A stretch of DNA of 64,000 nucleotides from Cylicocyclus nassatus. Taxonomy: Eukaryota > Nematoda > Chromadorea > Rhabditida > Strongylidae. Positions 12,109 to 24,209 of this stretch are shown here, in pieces. Where the stretch lies: positions 14,354,347 to 14,418,346 of the forward strand of contig CATQJL010000316.1 of the NCBI GenBank assembly GCA_958299035.1, given 5' to 3'. Every line of letters begins with the position of its first letter. Position 1 is the stretch's first letter. The position numbers were made by a program, and so were the translations under genes. The notes below the pieces were generated by a model. The model was given only the letters and a program-made list of their open reading frames with translations, did no database searches and had not been told where the DNA came from.

Positions 12109-13346
12109 TCATAAGACTTCTGCAAATCGCTTCTCTTGCAATTTAAATACGAAAACAGCTCTTGGGACTCTTGCAAAAGTTTGTCTAAATTGTAGGATTT
12201 TTTGTTTCACGATTGTGAGAAGGCTCTAACGACTTTCATTCGTTGTTTTTCCAACTAGTATTGCGTACCTTTGATTTCAATAGACTTAAAAGGTTTTATA
12301 AAAGAGCACATGACAATTTTGGGAGATAATGGCTAGGACAGGCATTATTCAATGTGTGTTTTGGAATAGTAATTTTTAACAGTGCGACTGTAGTGAAGCA
12401 TTATCAATGAAAGGAGCTTTTAGTTCAAAATTTGAAAGAAAATGTTTTTTGAACTTTATTTAATCTATTGCATAAATGTTTGAGTGGAAGGAAATCGGCG
12501 AAGTAAATCTGAAAAAATTTATTTTTCGAACTGTGCTGTGCATATATAAGGTATAAAGGCACAAAGTTACTGCAATGAACTAGATGCAAAGGAGACCTGA
12601 TCGAGGGCATCGTTGCGTCAAGCAAGCTATCCATATGCAATCTATAGTAACTGATCCCGTTACTTTTATGAAACGTTGCAGTAAATTCTGATGAGATGTT
12701 CGGGTGATATCTGCTCCTAAGCATACGTCAGTCCTATTCCATTACCGAGTAATCGGCTTTGTTTATTGTTTGTGGCTCTCCGAACAGCTGTTGCTCAGTT
12801 TTTTTCGAAAAACACAGTTTGATGCTCCAAAAGGCGTCACAGTGTTCTGAATAGGCAATAGGTGTAATTTCTGGCTCAAAACTGTATTTCTGTGGAAAAG
12901 CTGCGGCGATAAGGGGATTTTTTCTGTAAAATGACATTTGTCAAGAATGCTTTATTTTCGTGTTTCCATACGAGATTAAAGCTTCCCAAACTGACCTATA
13001 GACTTGCTGTGTAAGAAATTTTTAAACATTTTTTGGGCCAGCTAGCGTCTCCTACGATTTTCTAGCACCAAACTCAGAGTTGCAAACTTTAAATAGCTGT
13101 TTTTGGAAGATTCGTCCTTGGTGGCCAACTCATGTAATGTCACGTTTGAACATCTGATATGAGGCGGAAGCCTTGCGGTTAGAATACTGGAACATGAGTT
13201 TAGGTTTGATATTTAAAAAAATTTCGATTTTTGTTTGAATGACGCATGAATTTTGACTCAACCTCGTGTAATAGTAACTCGAGTTTTGATTGAGAATAAC
13301 TGAGTTGAATGTTACACTGAACGGCAGATATCATTCAAGGAAATCA
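12109..13346. other. No gene recognised
   Basis: Between two mariner-like foldback elements. Minus-strand frames at 12425-12937 have no domain motifs and no paired splice sites that I trust. Confidence 0.45.
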
Positions 13347-14162
13347 TCATGTTGTCAAGAAAATAATGTCGTTTTTTCTTTGCTTGCTTTAACAAAGCAA
13401 CCAGGCTCAACACCCAAAAAGGTAAGAGTGCTGTTCGATAGAGCAAAGCAAGCTTTAGAAGAGGTGATTTTCGGCGAGTCCGATTCCGATATCTGACAAT
13501 CATATGTGCAGTTGCTGTATTTTTTCCTTAACTAGAAACTGGCAAAACAAAACAAAAAACTTCGTGATATTCGCAAAGCAATGCTGAGCCGTTCTTGCAT
13601 ATGTAATTCTATACTACAGGCCTGAAGTATAACTGTAGATTTTCAGCCCATTCCGAGCGGTAATTTTCGAGAAATATTGAATTCAGCTTCCTTTCTTCCA
13701 ATTTCGGTGCTGAAATCGACATTTCTCGAAAACCGCAGCCGGAATAGCCTGAAAATTTACAAATAAACTTAGCTAGGCTTGTTGTGTAGAATTACATACG
13801 CAAATGGCTGAGCATTGCTTTGAGAACATCACGAAAATTTCCGTTTTCTCAGTTTCTAGCCAAGGAAAAATCCAGTAGCTGCGCAATTGGATGTCATATA
13901 TCGAAAGTATTGACTTATGTGAGTGAGAGGTTCGTAGAAATTGTCTGGACAAAAATACGGGTTTTTTATTTTTTGGGCATTTGGAAATCTCTGGATTTTG
14001 AGTTCCAACTTTCCATGGATCGAACTTGCCGCAAAATCACGAATGCCGTCTAGAGAGCTTGTTTGCTCTATCGAAAGTACCCTTATTACTTTGTTGGGTT
14101 GAACCTGGTTGCTTTGTTAAAGCAAGCAAAGAAAAAACGACATTATTTTCTTGGCAACCTAA
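13347..14162. mobile_element. Mariner-like foldback element
   Basis: The right end, read inward, is TTAGGTTGCCAAGAAAATAA; the left end is a decayed inverted copy, ATGTTGTCAAGAAAATAATG. Inverted arms continue through TTTGCTTGCTTTAACAAAGC and the AGAGCAAAGCAAGCTT motif, and again at 13545-13615 versus 13785-13840. No transposase. Confidence 0.65.
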
Positions 14163-15185
14163 TGAATAGAAACACAATGCCTGTATGAGAAAAACATGTA
14201 CAGCAGTGTAGCCGAATTGAACTGGACTGTTAGCGCCGAGTACTCTGAATGAAAATGCTTCAAAACCTTTGCTGCGAATCAATAAGTAGGGCGTTTCAAA
14301 AATATGTGTCCACTGCTCGATCGCTATTTTCTTATCTCACAAAGCCTTTTCCAGACCTCCAGGTATCACTCTGTAGCTGCCTTCAAGCTCAAATTTCCGT
14401 AAAAAAAGGAATCACGACCGCTCTTTGTCATTATAGGATTGCGTTGGCAGCTTTCAGCACAGCGCCACTATAAAATAAGCCAATTGAAAATTAAGAAAAT
14501 TTTGGAAAATTGTATAGTAGGGTTTCTACGCATGCTCTTCTTTCTTGATACTTTGGCGTAATTGATAAATATTGCTCTGCGTTTTCTATGCCACGAAAAG
14601 TTTTGATGCAGCACTTTATTGTGCTTTACGTTTCGGAGGCGCCGTCTTTATAAAGAGTGAGCCAATCACTTTCCTCAACACTTTATGCCATCAAACGCAT
14701 CGCTCAAACTGTACATTTGGCTCGTCTGACACCATTCCAGCGTCCAAGCTGACTTGGCTCACAACTCCTAAAATAGAGATAGAAGCAATTTGGGTCGCTT
14801 GCAGTATAAGGTTGAGCCAAATTGCGCGGCGTATGCGGCCTACGCAGCGAACGTTACATTGTTACGTCGCGTACGCAGTCGCCGCGCAGTCTGGCCCATT
14901 GCACATAGTAATGAAGTTCATTTGGTTTGAACATGTTCAGGTATCACTAGATCGCCATGTTACAACTTACATCGTATACTAACTGGCTTTCCCGATCCAG
15001 CACAGGCCTTGATAAGGAGGAGGGAAAAAATCCATAACTTGTTTCATCTCCTTTCCATGTGCTTTTTTGGCTTCAGCTTCCCTCTCCCACGTATTGTATG
15101 CACGTCCACTGTCTTCTGCTCCCTTTCTGCTGTGCGCGTTTAACGCACATACCCTCCAAACGGAAAATCTTTGAGTTTACATGTA
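14163..15185. other. No gene recognised; short GC-rich inverted repeat
   Basis: A pair TGCGCGGCGTATGCG / CGTACGCAGTCGCCGCGCA at about 14820-14890 is an imperfect inverted repeat and probably a small MITE. The plus-strand frame across it (14572-14982) has no motifs. Confidence 0.4.
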
Positions 15186-15410
15186 CAGTGCTGGACATAA
15201 TTATAGAAACACTCTAGAAATCGTCGTAATTTTCGTCCTTGTCAGTGAATCTGTATGAAACTTTGCTGTATGGTGCGCATGTACCTACCATAACTCCTCA
15301 GAACGGCTTCCAATCCCGTTGATTTCGAACGGAGAAAAATGGAAAAATTCGAAAAAGTCTGTTTTGCAAGCTGGACATAATTATAAGGACACCTGGCCTT
15401 TTTAAACATT
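15186..15410 (+). mobile_element. Tc1-like terminal repeat remnant
   Basis: TACAGTGCTGGACATAATTA near 15186 resembles Tc1-family ends (TA then CAGTGCTGG). A second related motif, CTGGACATAATTATAAGGAC, lies at about 15371. I could not find the matching right end, so only one end or a degraded copy is present. Confidence 0.4.
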
Positions 15411-15582
15411 ATCGCATTCCTTGACTCCCAAATTTTTTCGTAGAGTTACATCCCAGAATATGAAATTTTTGCAGCACCTAGGACCTGTCATGCTACTCAA
15501 GGAAAGATGATCCTTGCATTTTTCGTTTCCAAAGCATCAGAAGTCAAACTGAGCAACAAAGAGCTGGTTTGAGGAGTTTTCA

Positions 15583-16353
15583 AGCCCGCGTTCATTTCAA
15601 ATGACAGTCCTGGAATACACTCAGCCTTTTTGATAGATAAGGTGAAGAGCGCTTCTACAAACTCAGCGTAATTGCTGATATTGACGGACACACTCCAACA
15701 CCATCATAAGATTGTCACGCTTTTACACCACATAACTCACTTTCCAATGTTCGTGAAGTGATGGACTCGATTTATTACATTGTCTACATGGAGATGCATC
15801 TTTTGCAACAACTTTTAGATTTTTTCTAGTGCTGCAGTTGCCATTTAGATCTGAAATACTTTCAACGAAAATTCTATGCGAGCAGTAGATTCAACATAAT
15901 CACAAATCTCACCATTTTATTCTCTGTTTCATGTCGTATTTTGCGCGGTAGCTGAGATTAGCAAGATTTTGAAGTTTCAATCGGTCTCCTGTTCGATTTC
16001 TTGATTTGAGTTGGATATGATTGTGCAGGGTGCTCGACTCAACTCTCAACGGATGACAACTGCGGCTGAACCAGAATGTGCAACCCCGAAATTTTTTCCT
16101 GATCAGGCACACAAGTTTATTGTTGTGCCTGTATTGTTGCGGCTACGTTTTCTAGCGTTTTCTGTCGTTTTCTAGCGTTTTCTGTAACTTGAAAATCGAG
16201 TTTTGTGGTGCAGATGCGCGACAACCCTATGGCGAGGTTGGAGTCTGATTGTCAATATCAGCAATTACGCGGAGTTTGTAGAAGCGCTCTTCACCTTATC
16301 TATCAAAAAGGCTAACTGTATTCCAGGACTGTCATTTGAAATGAACGCGGGCT
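15583..16353. repeat. Inverted repeat pair, arms about 105 bp
   Basis: The sequence at 15583-15690 returns as its reverse complement at about 16245-16353, including the block AGAAGCGCTCTTCACC and its partner. The 550 bp between the arms show no coding sequence except a GTTTTCTAGC/GTTTTCTGTC run near 16148-16190. Probably another foldback element, edges not defined. Confidence 0.6.
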
Positions 16354-16599
16354 TCGCTCTCGCCAAAACGTAAGGCATAATAAAGTGTTGCTATAAGAAT
16401 CTGTCGTGGTATACTAGAAAAGGCTGAGCAGTTTTTACGGGTTTTAGAGAATTTTAGATACTGAAATCACATTTTTAGAGGAACGTTGAAGCGGTTGTTA
16501 TGGAGATTTCCACAAGGAGATCACGGTTGAATACGAATTTGATATGAGGATTTTGATTAGACTAGAAAGTTTTTAGCTTATTTGTTTTTCTTTCCGAGG

Positions 16600-16860
16600 C
16601 ATTGCGACCCTTGATGGCACGAAGACCTCTTCCATGTTTCTACCGCAACACTATGGTAATTAGAAATCGTCCCATGCCGCAAATCTAAGTCAAATGGCCC
16701 TGCAGAATGATGTCTAAAAGTCCACAAAAGACATCGCCTGATGTCCGCCGCAGTCGCACGAATTGACTTCACGGTGGATTGAAGGCCTCCGAAGAAGACG
16801 ATACCTGTCGAAACGTTAGGCAATAAACATCCACCATAAAAACCTGTTTGGCACAATATC
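16600..16860 (+). mobile_element. Possible 3' tail of a retroelement
   Basis: The string ACCTGTCGAAACGTTAGGC followed by AATAAA at about 16802-16825 resembles the TCGAAACGT...AATAAA tails found at the 3' ends of some animal retroelements. There is no reverse transcriptase in the flanks. Weak call based on the tail only. Confidence 0.25.
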
Positions 16861-18660
16861 AATTACAAAGATGCGAAAAAAGTTGCGTTCAAATCCAATA
16901 TACATTTGCTGTGTTTCTCCAATGAAAATAAAGAAACAAATTTTTTATGCTCTTTTCCAAGTAATGGCGGGGTATTCGCGCAATAGTAGTTGCATACTGT
17001 AACAATTTAGAGCATTTAGATGTAGAACCATAGGATTTTAGCCCCATAAAGAGCTGTTTCAGAGAATTGATGAATTTGACATCAAAAGAGACGCGAATAA
17101 GAGAAGCTAGATTGGTATTCGAAAACTCATTTTGTGGAAAGCTAAAAATTTGCGATTGTACTTTCAAGGGCTTGTAGCATACGATTACTAGTGCGGAAAA
17201 GCTCACCATTCTTTAACAAGAGCATAAAAATTCAAGTTTTTATTTATAGCAGAAGAATAATACAACAACTGTATATATGAATGTTTGATTTGTAATGTAC
17301 ACGTGAGTACAGAATCCGTGATAAACGACCTTTTATGCATGCTCGGGCATTTGAACTTGTTTTAATTTTGGCTTCAAAATTCGCATAGATCGCAAATTCG
17401 ATGCAAATGTAACCTTGTAAAGCTTACTTTGCTCTGTCAAATAGTACCTCCAGAACCCCTATGTATAGGAAAACTATGACTCACTGCAGTTTTGTCCTAT
17501 CTTTGGATTTTTTAGGTTGGTGCAAACGCATTGAGCGTACCTTATGCGACACCGCAACGTGAATATGAAAAATGCATGAAATATACTACAGGCCAACAAT
17601 CAGACTTTTCGGAAATCGTAAATGTCCCAATTTAGAAGCCAAATCGGAAATATTTGATTACTGCAAAGATCAAATGTCAAAATAAATTGAAACCCTCCCC
17701 TTTCATAAGGGAGGGATGGTCATCGAAGTGGTCTCTCGATATGAGATGCTAAATCTGCCTTATGGAAAAATGTTACGACTGATTCAGTCCTAACTGCGCA
17801 TTTAATTTTTTTCTCTTAAAAACTCTCGCAACTCCTCCTCAGAAATCTGCAGCAGATACGTAAGGCATGTTTGTAACCAGAGCTCCATGCCCTTCAAAGC
17901 AGTCTCTATAAGGTTGATTTAACTAAATACGTTACCTTATTAGTCATACTGTAGACAGACAGTGAAGTACATGAATGCAGCTGCTGGAATGTTTTTGAAT
18001 CTAGACGTCAAGAAGCGAAAACAAGTTAAAAAGAACAATGCTGCGTTTTCTGGATTTTTTATGTCAAATTTGATATTTCAATGATTAGAGTACAACAGGA
18101 ATAAGATATTTTTATAGTTCTATTTCCAAAGGTTTAAAATACAACCACATAGGTGAGACTAGCGCGCGATAATATAGCAATTTAGCATTACAGCTGTGAA
18201 AAAGTTACAGCGAACACACATAGTGAAGGCTCATGTGCATCTATTACGTGCTGATCAAGTGGAGAGCTATAGATTTTTTTTAGAACTGAGTTAAAATTTT
18301 TGAGGCAATTAATGTTTTAGATATTGGCTTCAATCTTCATGCAGTTTACAATTTATGCGGATATCTGACACTCGTTTTGTAGAGCATGCTTTGCTTTATC
18401 GAGTAAGCGGTTGCAGGAGAACGTTGCTTTTGCTCCAACCTTACGTGTTTAAAACTGATAATTTGATTTCAAAATTTGCGGAGCAGAAAGACGTGCGATA
18501 CGACCTCAGAAGCTGTCGATGCGGTCGAATGCGATTTATAGACGTTTTCTTTTACCGAAATGACAAAGATCAGTCGTTTCGTATTTCCAGTGCTCGCTTG
18601 TAATTACTCATCCAGCCTTTGCAGCTTTCAGTCCTTCCTCTATCAATGGCATTTGGTTGA
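16861..18660. other. No gene recognised
   Basis: Contains one pair of inverted CTTTGCTCTRTC-type motifs (17422 and 18380) belonging to the dispersed foldback family; the sequence between is unique and non-coding as far as I can see. Confidence 0.4.
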
Positions 18661-18664
18661 TTAA

Positions 18665-19117
18665 AGGCAGTGTTCGGGCAAAAAGTCGATTCTGAGATTT
18701 GGTGCTTACTAGGGCCTATTCGCTATGCTGAATCCGAAAATCCACACTGGAAAGCGCGAAAACGGCCAAAAAGGGCTCTAACGTAGGCGTGAAATCAAAA
18801 GGGGGCGGGGTCTTCCCCACGGTGAGTTCACGGTCCCAGCTTCCGGAGCGATCTTCTCGCTTCCGATCTCAGATCATGCGTTCGCATTTGGTCTGTGGAG
18901 ATGTCAGGGCGGTTAGCGGAATTAAAGAGATTGCTCCGGAAGCTGGGACCGTGATTTCACCGTGGGGGAAACCCCGCCCACTTTTGATTTCACTCCTATG
19001 TTAGAGCCCTTTTTCGCCGTTTTCGCGCTTTCCAGTGTTGATTTTCGGATTCAGCATAGCGAATAGGCCCTAGTAAGCACCAAATCTCAGAATCGACTTT
19101 TTGCCCGGACACTGCCT
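18665..19117. mobile_element. piggyBac-like MITE with TTAA target duplications
   Basis: TTAA at 18661-18664 and 19118-19121 flanks AGGCAGTGTTCGGGC...GCCCGGACACTGCCT. The inverted arms extend over about 200 bp (including GATTCTGAGATTTGGTGC and partner). A shorter non-matching centre holds a pair of GGAGCGATC/GATTGCTCC sites. TTAA duplication is the hallmark of the piggyBac group; no transposase present. Confidence 0.72.
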
Positions 19118-19127
19118 TTAAGGTGTC

Positions 19128-19477
19128 TAAGGCTTTGGCCATACTTTATCCGTGTTACCCATGTTACCGGTATCACCTGTTAGTCGTGTTACTGTGTTAC
19201 AAGGTAACACGAGTAACACTAACACGAGTAACACGGGTATTACGCGTGTTACTCGTGTTACTGGTGTTATTAGTGTTACCGCTTTTATTGCTGTTAAATA
19301 GTAAAATGGTCCACAATACAGTCTCATTTTTGAACGCGATATCACTGACTGGTGAGTAACACGAGTAACACTAGTAACACTAAAACACAAGTAACACGGG
19401 TAGCACTGGTAACACGGGTAACACGAGTACACGAGTAGCACTACTAATACCGGTGACACGGGTAACACGGCCAAAGC
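19128..19477. repeat. Palindromic element built on a GTAACACGA minisatellite
   Basis: The flanks TAAGGCTTTGGCC (left) and GGCCAAAGCCTAAG (right) are inverted copies. Inside, 9-bp units close to GTAACACGA occur in both orientations at about 19150-19285 and 19352-19470, separated by some 65 bp of unique sequence. The open frames across it, rich in V/L/T or Y/P/C, are by-products of the repeat. Confidence 0.75.
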
Positions 19478-19608
19478 CTAAGGAAACGTTGCAAAGTGTC
19501 GGATGACATAAACTAATGCTGAGCATGTTTCCAAGGAACAAACAGATTTTGATTTGATGAGGTTCTTACTCAATGTTTCTGCGAACAGTAACTCATCATG
19601 GAATTGAC

Positions 19609-20080
19609 TACTCGGAAATGATACTTGGTCACCCCGGCCATGTGGAATGCGATGTATACCATAAGGTGCATCTCGAAACGCTGATTCCAAATCTGTGTTC
19701 GAAATCTGCGAAACGATCATTTGAAGGCAATTATGAACTTTTTTTCGTAGAAAATATGCGTACTTTTAGGTAGTTAAAATCACCCAATTTGATCTATTTT
19801 ACCGTTTGAAGCTAGGAGGATCTTGAAAGGTGTAAGTTGTATTTTTATCTATTCAGACAATATTCAGGATTTGAAGAGGCAAGAAAAATTTTTGTTAATG
19901 ATTTTCACCCTTCGCCGTAGTGCAATTCATTTTTGAAAAAATAATCGTAACTCCACTTAGGTTCTCGTTTCGCAGATATGGAAAACAGTGTGCGAACCAG
20001 CATCAAAGGGCGCATTTTTTGATATACAAACCATTATGAATGGCCGGAGTAACCAAGTATCGTTCTCTGCTAAGATATAG
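19609..20080. mobile_element. Foldback element
   Basis: AATGATACTTGGTCACCCCGG at the left matches the inverted CCGGAGTAACCAAGTATCG at about 20053-20071. The segment around 19680-19725 (CTGATTCCAAATCTG..TTCGAAATCTGC) is related to a piece of the 50049-51177 element, suggesting a shared family. Confidence 0.5.
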
Positions 20081-22051
20081 CAGACATTGCAAGGAAGCTG
20101 TAGTCCACTGAGATCTAGATGCAATACAAAACATTAAATGTCGCTGTCATCTTTATAGTAAAGGGTACAAAAGCCAGTTATCGGGTAAGAAATGCCATAT
20201 TTTAGCGCTCAGAGTTGCGGGAAGTAGTTTTTCATCCTTCCTTTCTAAAAAACTGAAACGACTGCGACTTTTGCTTGTATACTTATATTGAAACTGATGA
20301 AATTCTTGAGCGTAATGAGTATCATGCTTCGGGCTAGTGCATATGATGCAAAAAAACTACGCTTGTCAGGCAATAAATTTGCTTTTGGAAATGGAGGATT
20401 TGGAGTGATGTTGTCAATTGCCAACTTTAGCGGAAGTAGTGAGCAAAAGCAGAAACTTTAAGCGTGGCAGCTCTTCGTGACAAACAACGATGAAACAACA
20501 CGCATTCAATAGCATCTATACAATTAGCTATGGCACAGCCGTGGTTAAGTATTGTATGCTCATATCCGCAGAATTGTAAGCAATTATTGTGTTTCGCTTT
20601 CAACAAAACTTTCACTCGACAGAGAGTCAAAAACTGAGAAGTTTCATAAATCAGTTACGTGTTTGGAATGTGACGTGAACCCATTGACAAACAATTATAA
20701 AACGAGGATAATGCTCATACGGAAAAGACATGTCCTTTCTGAAAAAAAATATAACTAGGCGACATGCTATAAATAATAGTTTGAAAGCTGTCAAGTCGTC
20801 ACATGACGAAAGTTTCACCTTCCCTCTTGGATTACAAAGAAGGATGTATGGCATACTGTGGGATTAAATTCTGAGGCAGGTAGGGAAAAAAGTTTGGTCT
20901 TTGAGCAGACCGAACCCTCTACTTTGCGAGAGTATAAGTGCTAACACCGACTCTAAACGATTCCTACCAAACTAATAAATGTCACACAATCAGCAGCGTC
21001 TTCGAATATGGAGCAGCTCCGATATTATGTTTGCCAGGCTATACTTGACATTCCGTTAGGATGCTGTTTATTTTGTAAAAACCAACAAAACCGGGTGCAA
21101 TTTTCACCAGAAACCAGACAACAATAAGTTTTTCGCTTAGCGCACAACCTTTTGCCACCCGCCAGACTGTCAATTCCATTTTTTTTTAAAGTCAGCCCGT
21201 CGGGTCCCAAAGAAATCGTCATTTAAACAGCGCCTAAACTCTACCAAGATAGAAACAAACGCGGTCTTTATGGGGTGCGAGAGAACAGAACAGATGATAA
21301 TCTGATATGAACTGAGAAGTATAAGACAATCGATACTAATCTTTCTCCGGGTGCAGTCTTGCATCATTTAAGGAAGTTATGTGTACCGGGCCTTTCTGCA
21401 GTATTTCCTTGAATGGACGGTGCAATGGACTCGCATAGGTATGGTCGACCGTTCTGTTCTTGTTCAGCAATTCTCAGTGCAGCAAGTCCCGCCCGTCCCA
21501 CGGACAATCTTTGTTCACACCCTATCTGACCCTTGATTTCTTGGAGCAAGTCAACCCTTTCTTGCTACATCTTCACTTGCAAGCGCCATTTTCCATAATC
21601 GGCAACATTCTGTGTTAGAAAGCTACTTTTCATAAGCAAAATAACCTGCTGCAAAGACTTCACTTTGTCCTTCAAGAATTATTTCCAGAACATGAGAAAT
21701 CGAAGTAACTCAGCTCTTACCGAAACTCATTTGTAATTGAAGAGCAGCCCTTCACAATGATACCCGCATTTTGTCACAAATCGAGAGCTCTTCCAAAAAG
21801 TGAGGATAGAAGTCAAAACGTTACGAGTTTATGGATCAGATACATCCAAAGACGTGAATGCTAATGACACGCTTTCATTTCAGTCACTAGTAGCAACTTT
21901 TGGCTAGTTCACATCACCACCAGGCTCATACACCACAACTGCGACTCAAATTTCATAACGGCAACTACTGACGTTACAAGATGACTTCATTGCACATGCA
22001 AGATTTAGACTTTTACCCTTTATACCACTGGAGTAATGGAGGATCAAATTT
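20081..22051. other. No gene recognised
   Basis: Unique AT-rich sequence. Frames at 20427-20854, 21025-21222 and 21364-21549 lack motifs; the last is unusually GC-balanced and could be a decayed exon, but nothing supports it. Confidence 0.4.
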
Positions 22052-22215
22052 CGCGTGACCGCCTCGCTTGGATCTTCACCTTTCGCGAGCGTGCTCTACA
22101 ATCATTTTCGCCAGTCGACTGAAGCTTAGCCTTTTCCACACTCAAGTGCGAAAATAATGGAGGGCACGTTTGCGAAAGAGGTGCAGAGCCCAAGCAAAGA
22201 GGTCGCGCGGAACCC
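22052..22215. mobile_element. Foldback MITE, about 165 bp
   Basis: CGCGTGACCGCCTCGCTTGG at the left and CCAAGCAAAGAGGTCGCGCG at the right are inverted copies; the pairing continues through CACCTTTCGCGAGCGTGC and its partner. No coding sequence. Confidence 0.65.
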
Positions 22216-23517
22216 CAGCACCAGAGCACCTCGAGCCCCTATCACTTATAGATGCTTCTCAAATGCGGCAGAACGAAAGAGAATGTGCCTGCGATTGCTT
22301 CTTAGTGTGTGCAAATGCCAAATATTGATGCGCGTAATCATGACCGCGTAATTTCTTTGATAAATGTATAGTGTACAATTTGAAGCTTGACAGTGCATTT
22401 GCCAGGCCTGCTAGTTAAGTGGCTGGTATTTTGCCATGTCCCAGAAGTTGTTGCTGTCATATAAGTGAGCACTCAGAGGGACTTGAGCAAATAGTAAATG
22501 TAGCTGCACCAAATTATTAGCAGGTTTTAGTGTTATATGATTCATTAGAAGAATCCTTCGCGAAAGGCTGCAGTACCCAACACATTGTCGGGTTCGCAGA
22601 ATGACGACCCATTAACTTTGCTTCCATTGCTCACAATTTGAGGAGACAATAATTTTTGGTCTAGATTGATATCTATAACAAAAATTGGATCAATTACGAC
22701 TACTGAGGCGAAATCGTGATAAATCATTTGGAACAAGCCTCGAAACATGACAATGGAGGGTCATTTACTCCAAAAGGTGATGAAATCAAACCAATGTAAT
22801 TCCGTTGGTCTTGTACGTTGTAATCTGCTAAAATATGCCTGTGCAATCAGAGCGAGTAGTATGACAACTGCTCAAGACCGTTTATGGAAATGCGAAAACT
22901 GAGCAGACTTGCACACACAACTTACTAAGGTCATCCTCGTATACGACGCCGCTGATCCACGAATATGTGCAATGGACTCTCCTGTCAAAGTGTTTCAGAA
23001 TGAACCGCGAGGAACGAGAAACCTGCTGCACTAGATCCAACATATGTATGGAAAACAGATGACTCAGCAATCTTAATTAATCACTAAGAAAATAAATAGA
23101 TTACAAGAACAAAGGTTATTTCCAAGATTCAGTTATCATGTTGAAATGTAGCTTCGTGTTCTCTGGTGCATCACGATCCAGCTTTTCTTGATGTCGTGCA
23201 GCAGCCTAAAGGCAAGCCTTTTATTCCCATTGTCGATTAATCATGTAGGATTAGCATAAGGCTGTCGCTCAGAAATGCCATAAACAAGATCAAAGAGCTC
23301 CTGGGTTCGCCATAGAAAAGACCGAGGGCTTAATCTTATAGAAAACGCAGTCAATGCAGCAGTAAGCCTCGTAAACACTATTGGAGTAGTGTAATTATAA
23401 CACTCTCTTTGATGAAAAAAATTTGTGGGCAAAGCTAATTGTAAGAAGATTCCAAAAAACACACTCCAAGTGTCACAAGTAGCACTGACAAATTTTGTTA
23501 TAAGTTCATGTGATTTG
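22216..23517. other. No gene recognised; could hold the last exon of receptor gene 2
   Basis: A minus-strand segment near 23026-22925, bounded by a GTGCAG acceptor-like site and a GTAAGT donor, is open in the phase that exon 7 would need. Similarity to a receptor tail is too weak to assign it. Confidence 0.3.
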
Positions 23518-23943
23518 AAGGCAGTGTCTCACCAAAATTTAGTTGCCGAGATTTTTGCATTTTGCAGCCTGTCGGACCGTGTCTAGCACTGTATGGGCTC
23601 AAAATCGCACGAAGTTCCCAAAAACCCCATTTTCTGGAGGTCCCGCGGAAGCAACGTGGGCGAGTTGTACCTTCCAACTTCAGCCTCAGCCACAGTGGCA
23701 GCAACAGAGGGGAGGTGGATGCCAAGTGGAGGACATGTTCAAACGCGTAAGGGGGGGGGGGGGGAACCGAAGGAGTCGTCCGCGCGTACCCAGTCGCTCT
23801 GGGCGTACCCCTTTGAGCGAATTTTTCCCAGCGTGGAGGGGGTCAAATTGAATGGGACTTGTTGCAATCGCCTATTTAGAGGTCCCTATGATAGAATATG
23901 TGAAGATCCGCGCGACCTCAACTTTGGGGAGACAGTGCCTTTA
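23518..23943. mobile_element. AGGCAGTGTC-type element
   Basis: Ends GAAGGCAGTGTCTCACC and GGGAGACAGTGCCTTTA are inverted copies and begin like the piggyBac-like element at 18665. Target duplications are not intact. Contains a G14 run at 23751-23764. Open frames on both strands have no recognisable content. Confidence 0.5.
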
Positions 23944-24209
23944 CTCACGGTGATATCTCCAGTACAAATTTGCTAGAAAGAAAGCAAGCTTGATTGGCCC
24001 ATCCACCAATAAAACGCTCTTAGCGGCTTATGCTATGGTCTGGGTACTCCCCTTGCCTTGTTATGTCACATTTTGATTTGAAAGTTTTGCTTTACCAGAA
24101 AATTTATTTCAATAGTCTGAAGGTGATTTCAATAGCAGAGGCTATTATAAGCAAACTGTTAGCTCCCCCCCCCCCCCGATTTTTGGATAAAGTAATCGGA
24201 ATAGCTTAC

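Noticed and set aside
11375..12114. Similar short proteins on opposite strands (about 70-90 codons)
   Set aside because: They are the same inverted-repeat arms of a foldback element read twice.
16735..16815. Possible hammerhead ribozyme (CTGATG...CGAAAC)
   Set aside because: The core reads CTGATGT instead of CTGATGA and the stems do not pair convincingly.
19123..19474. Open frames rich in Val/Leu or Tyr/Cys/Pro on both strands
   Set aside because: Translation of the GTAACACGA minisatellite, not a gene.
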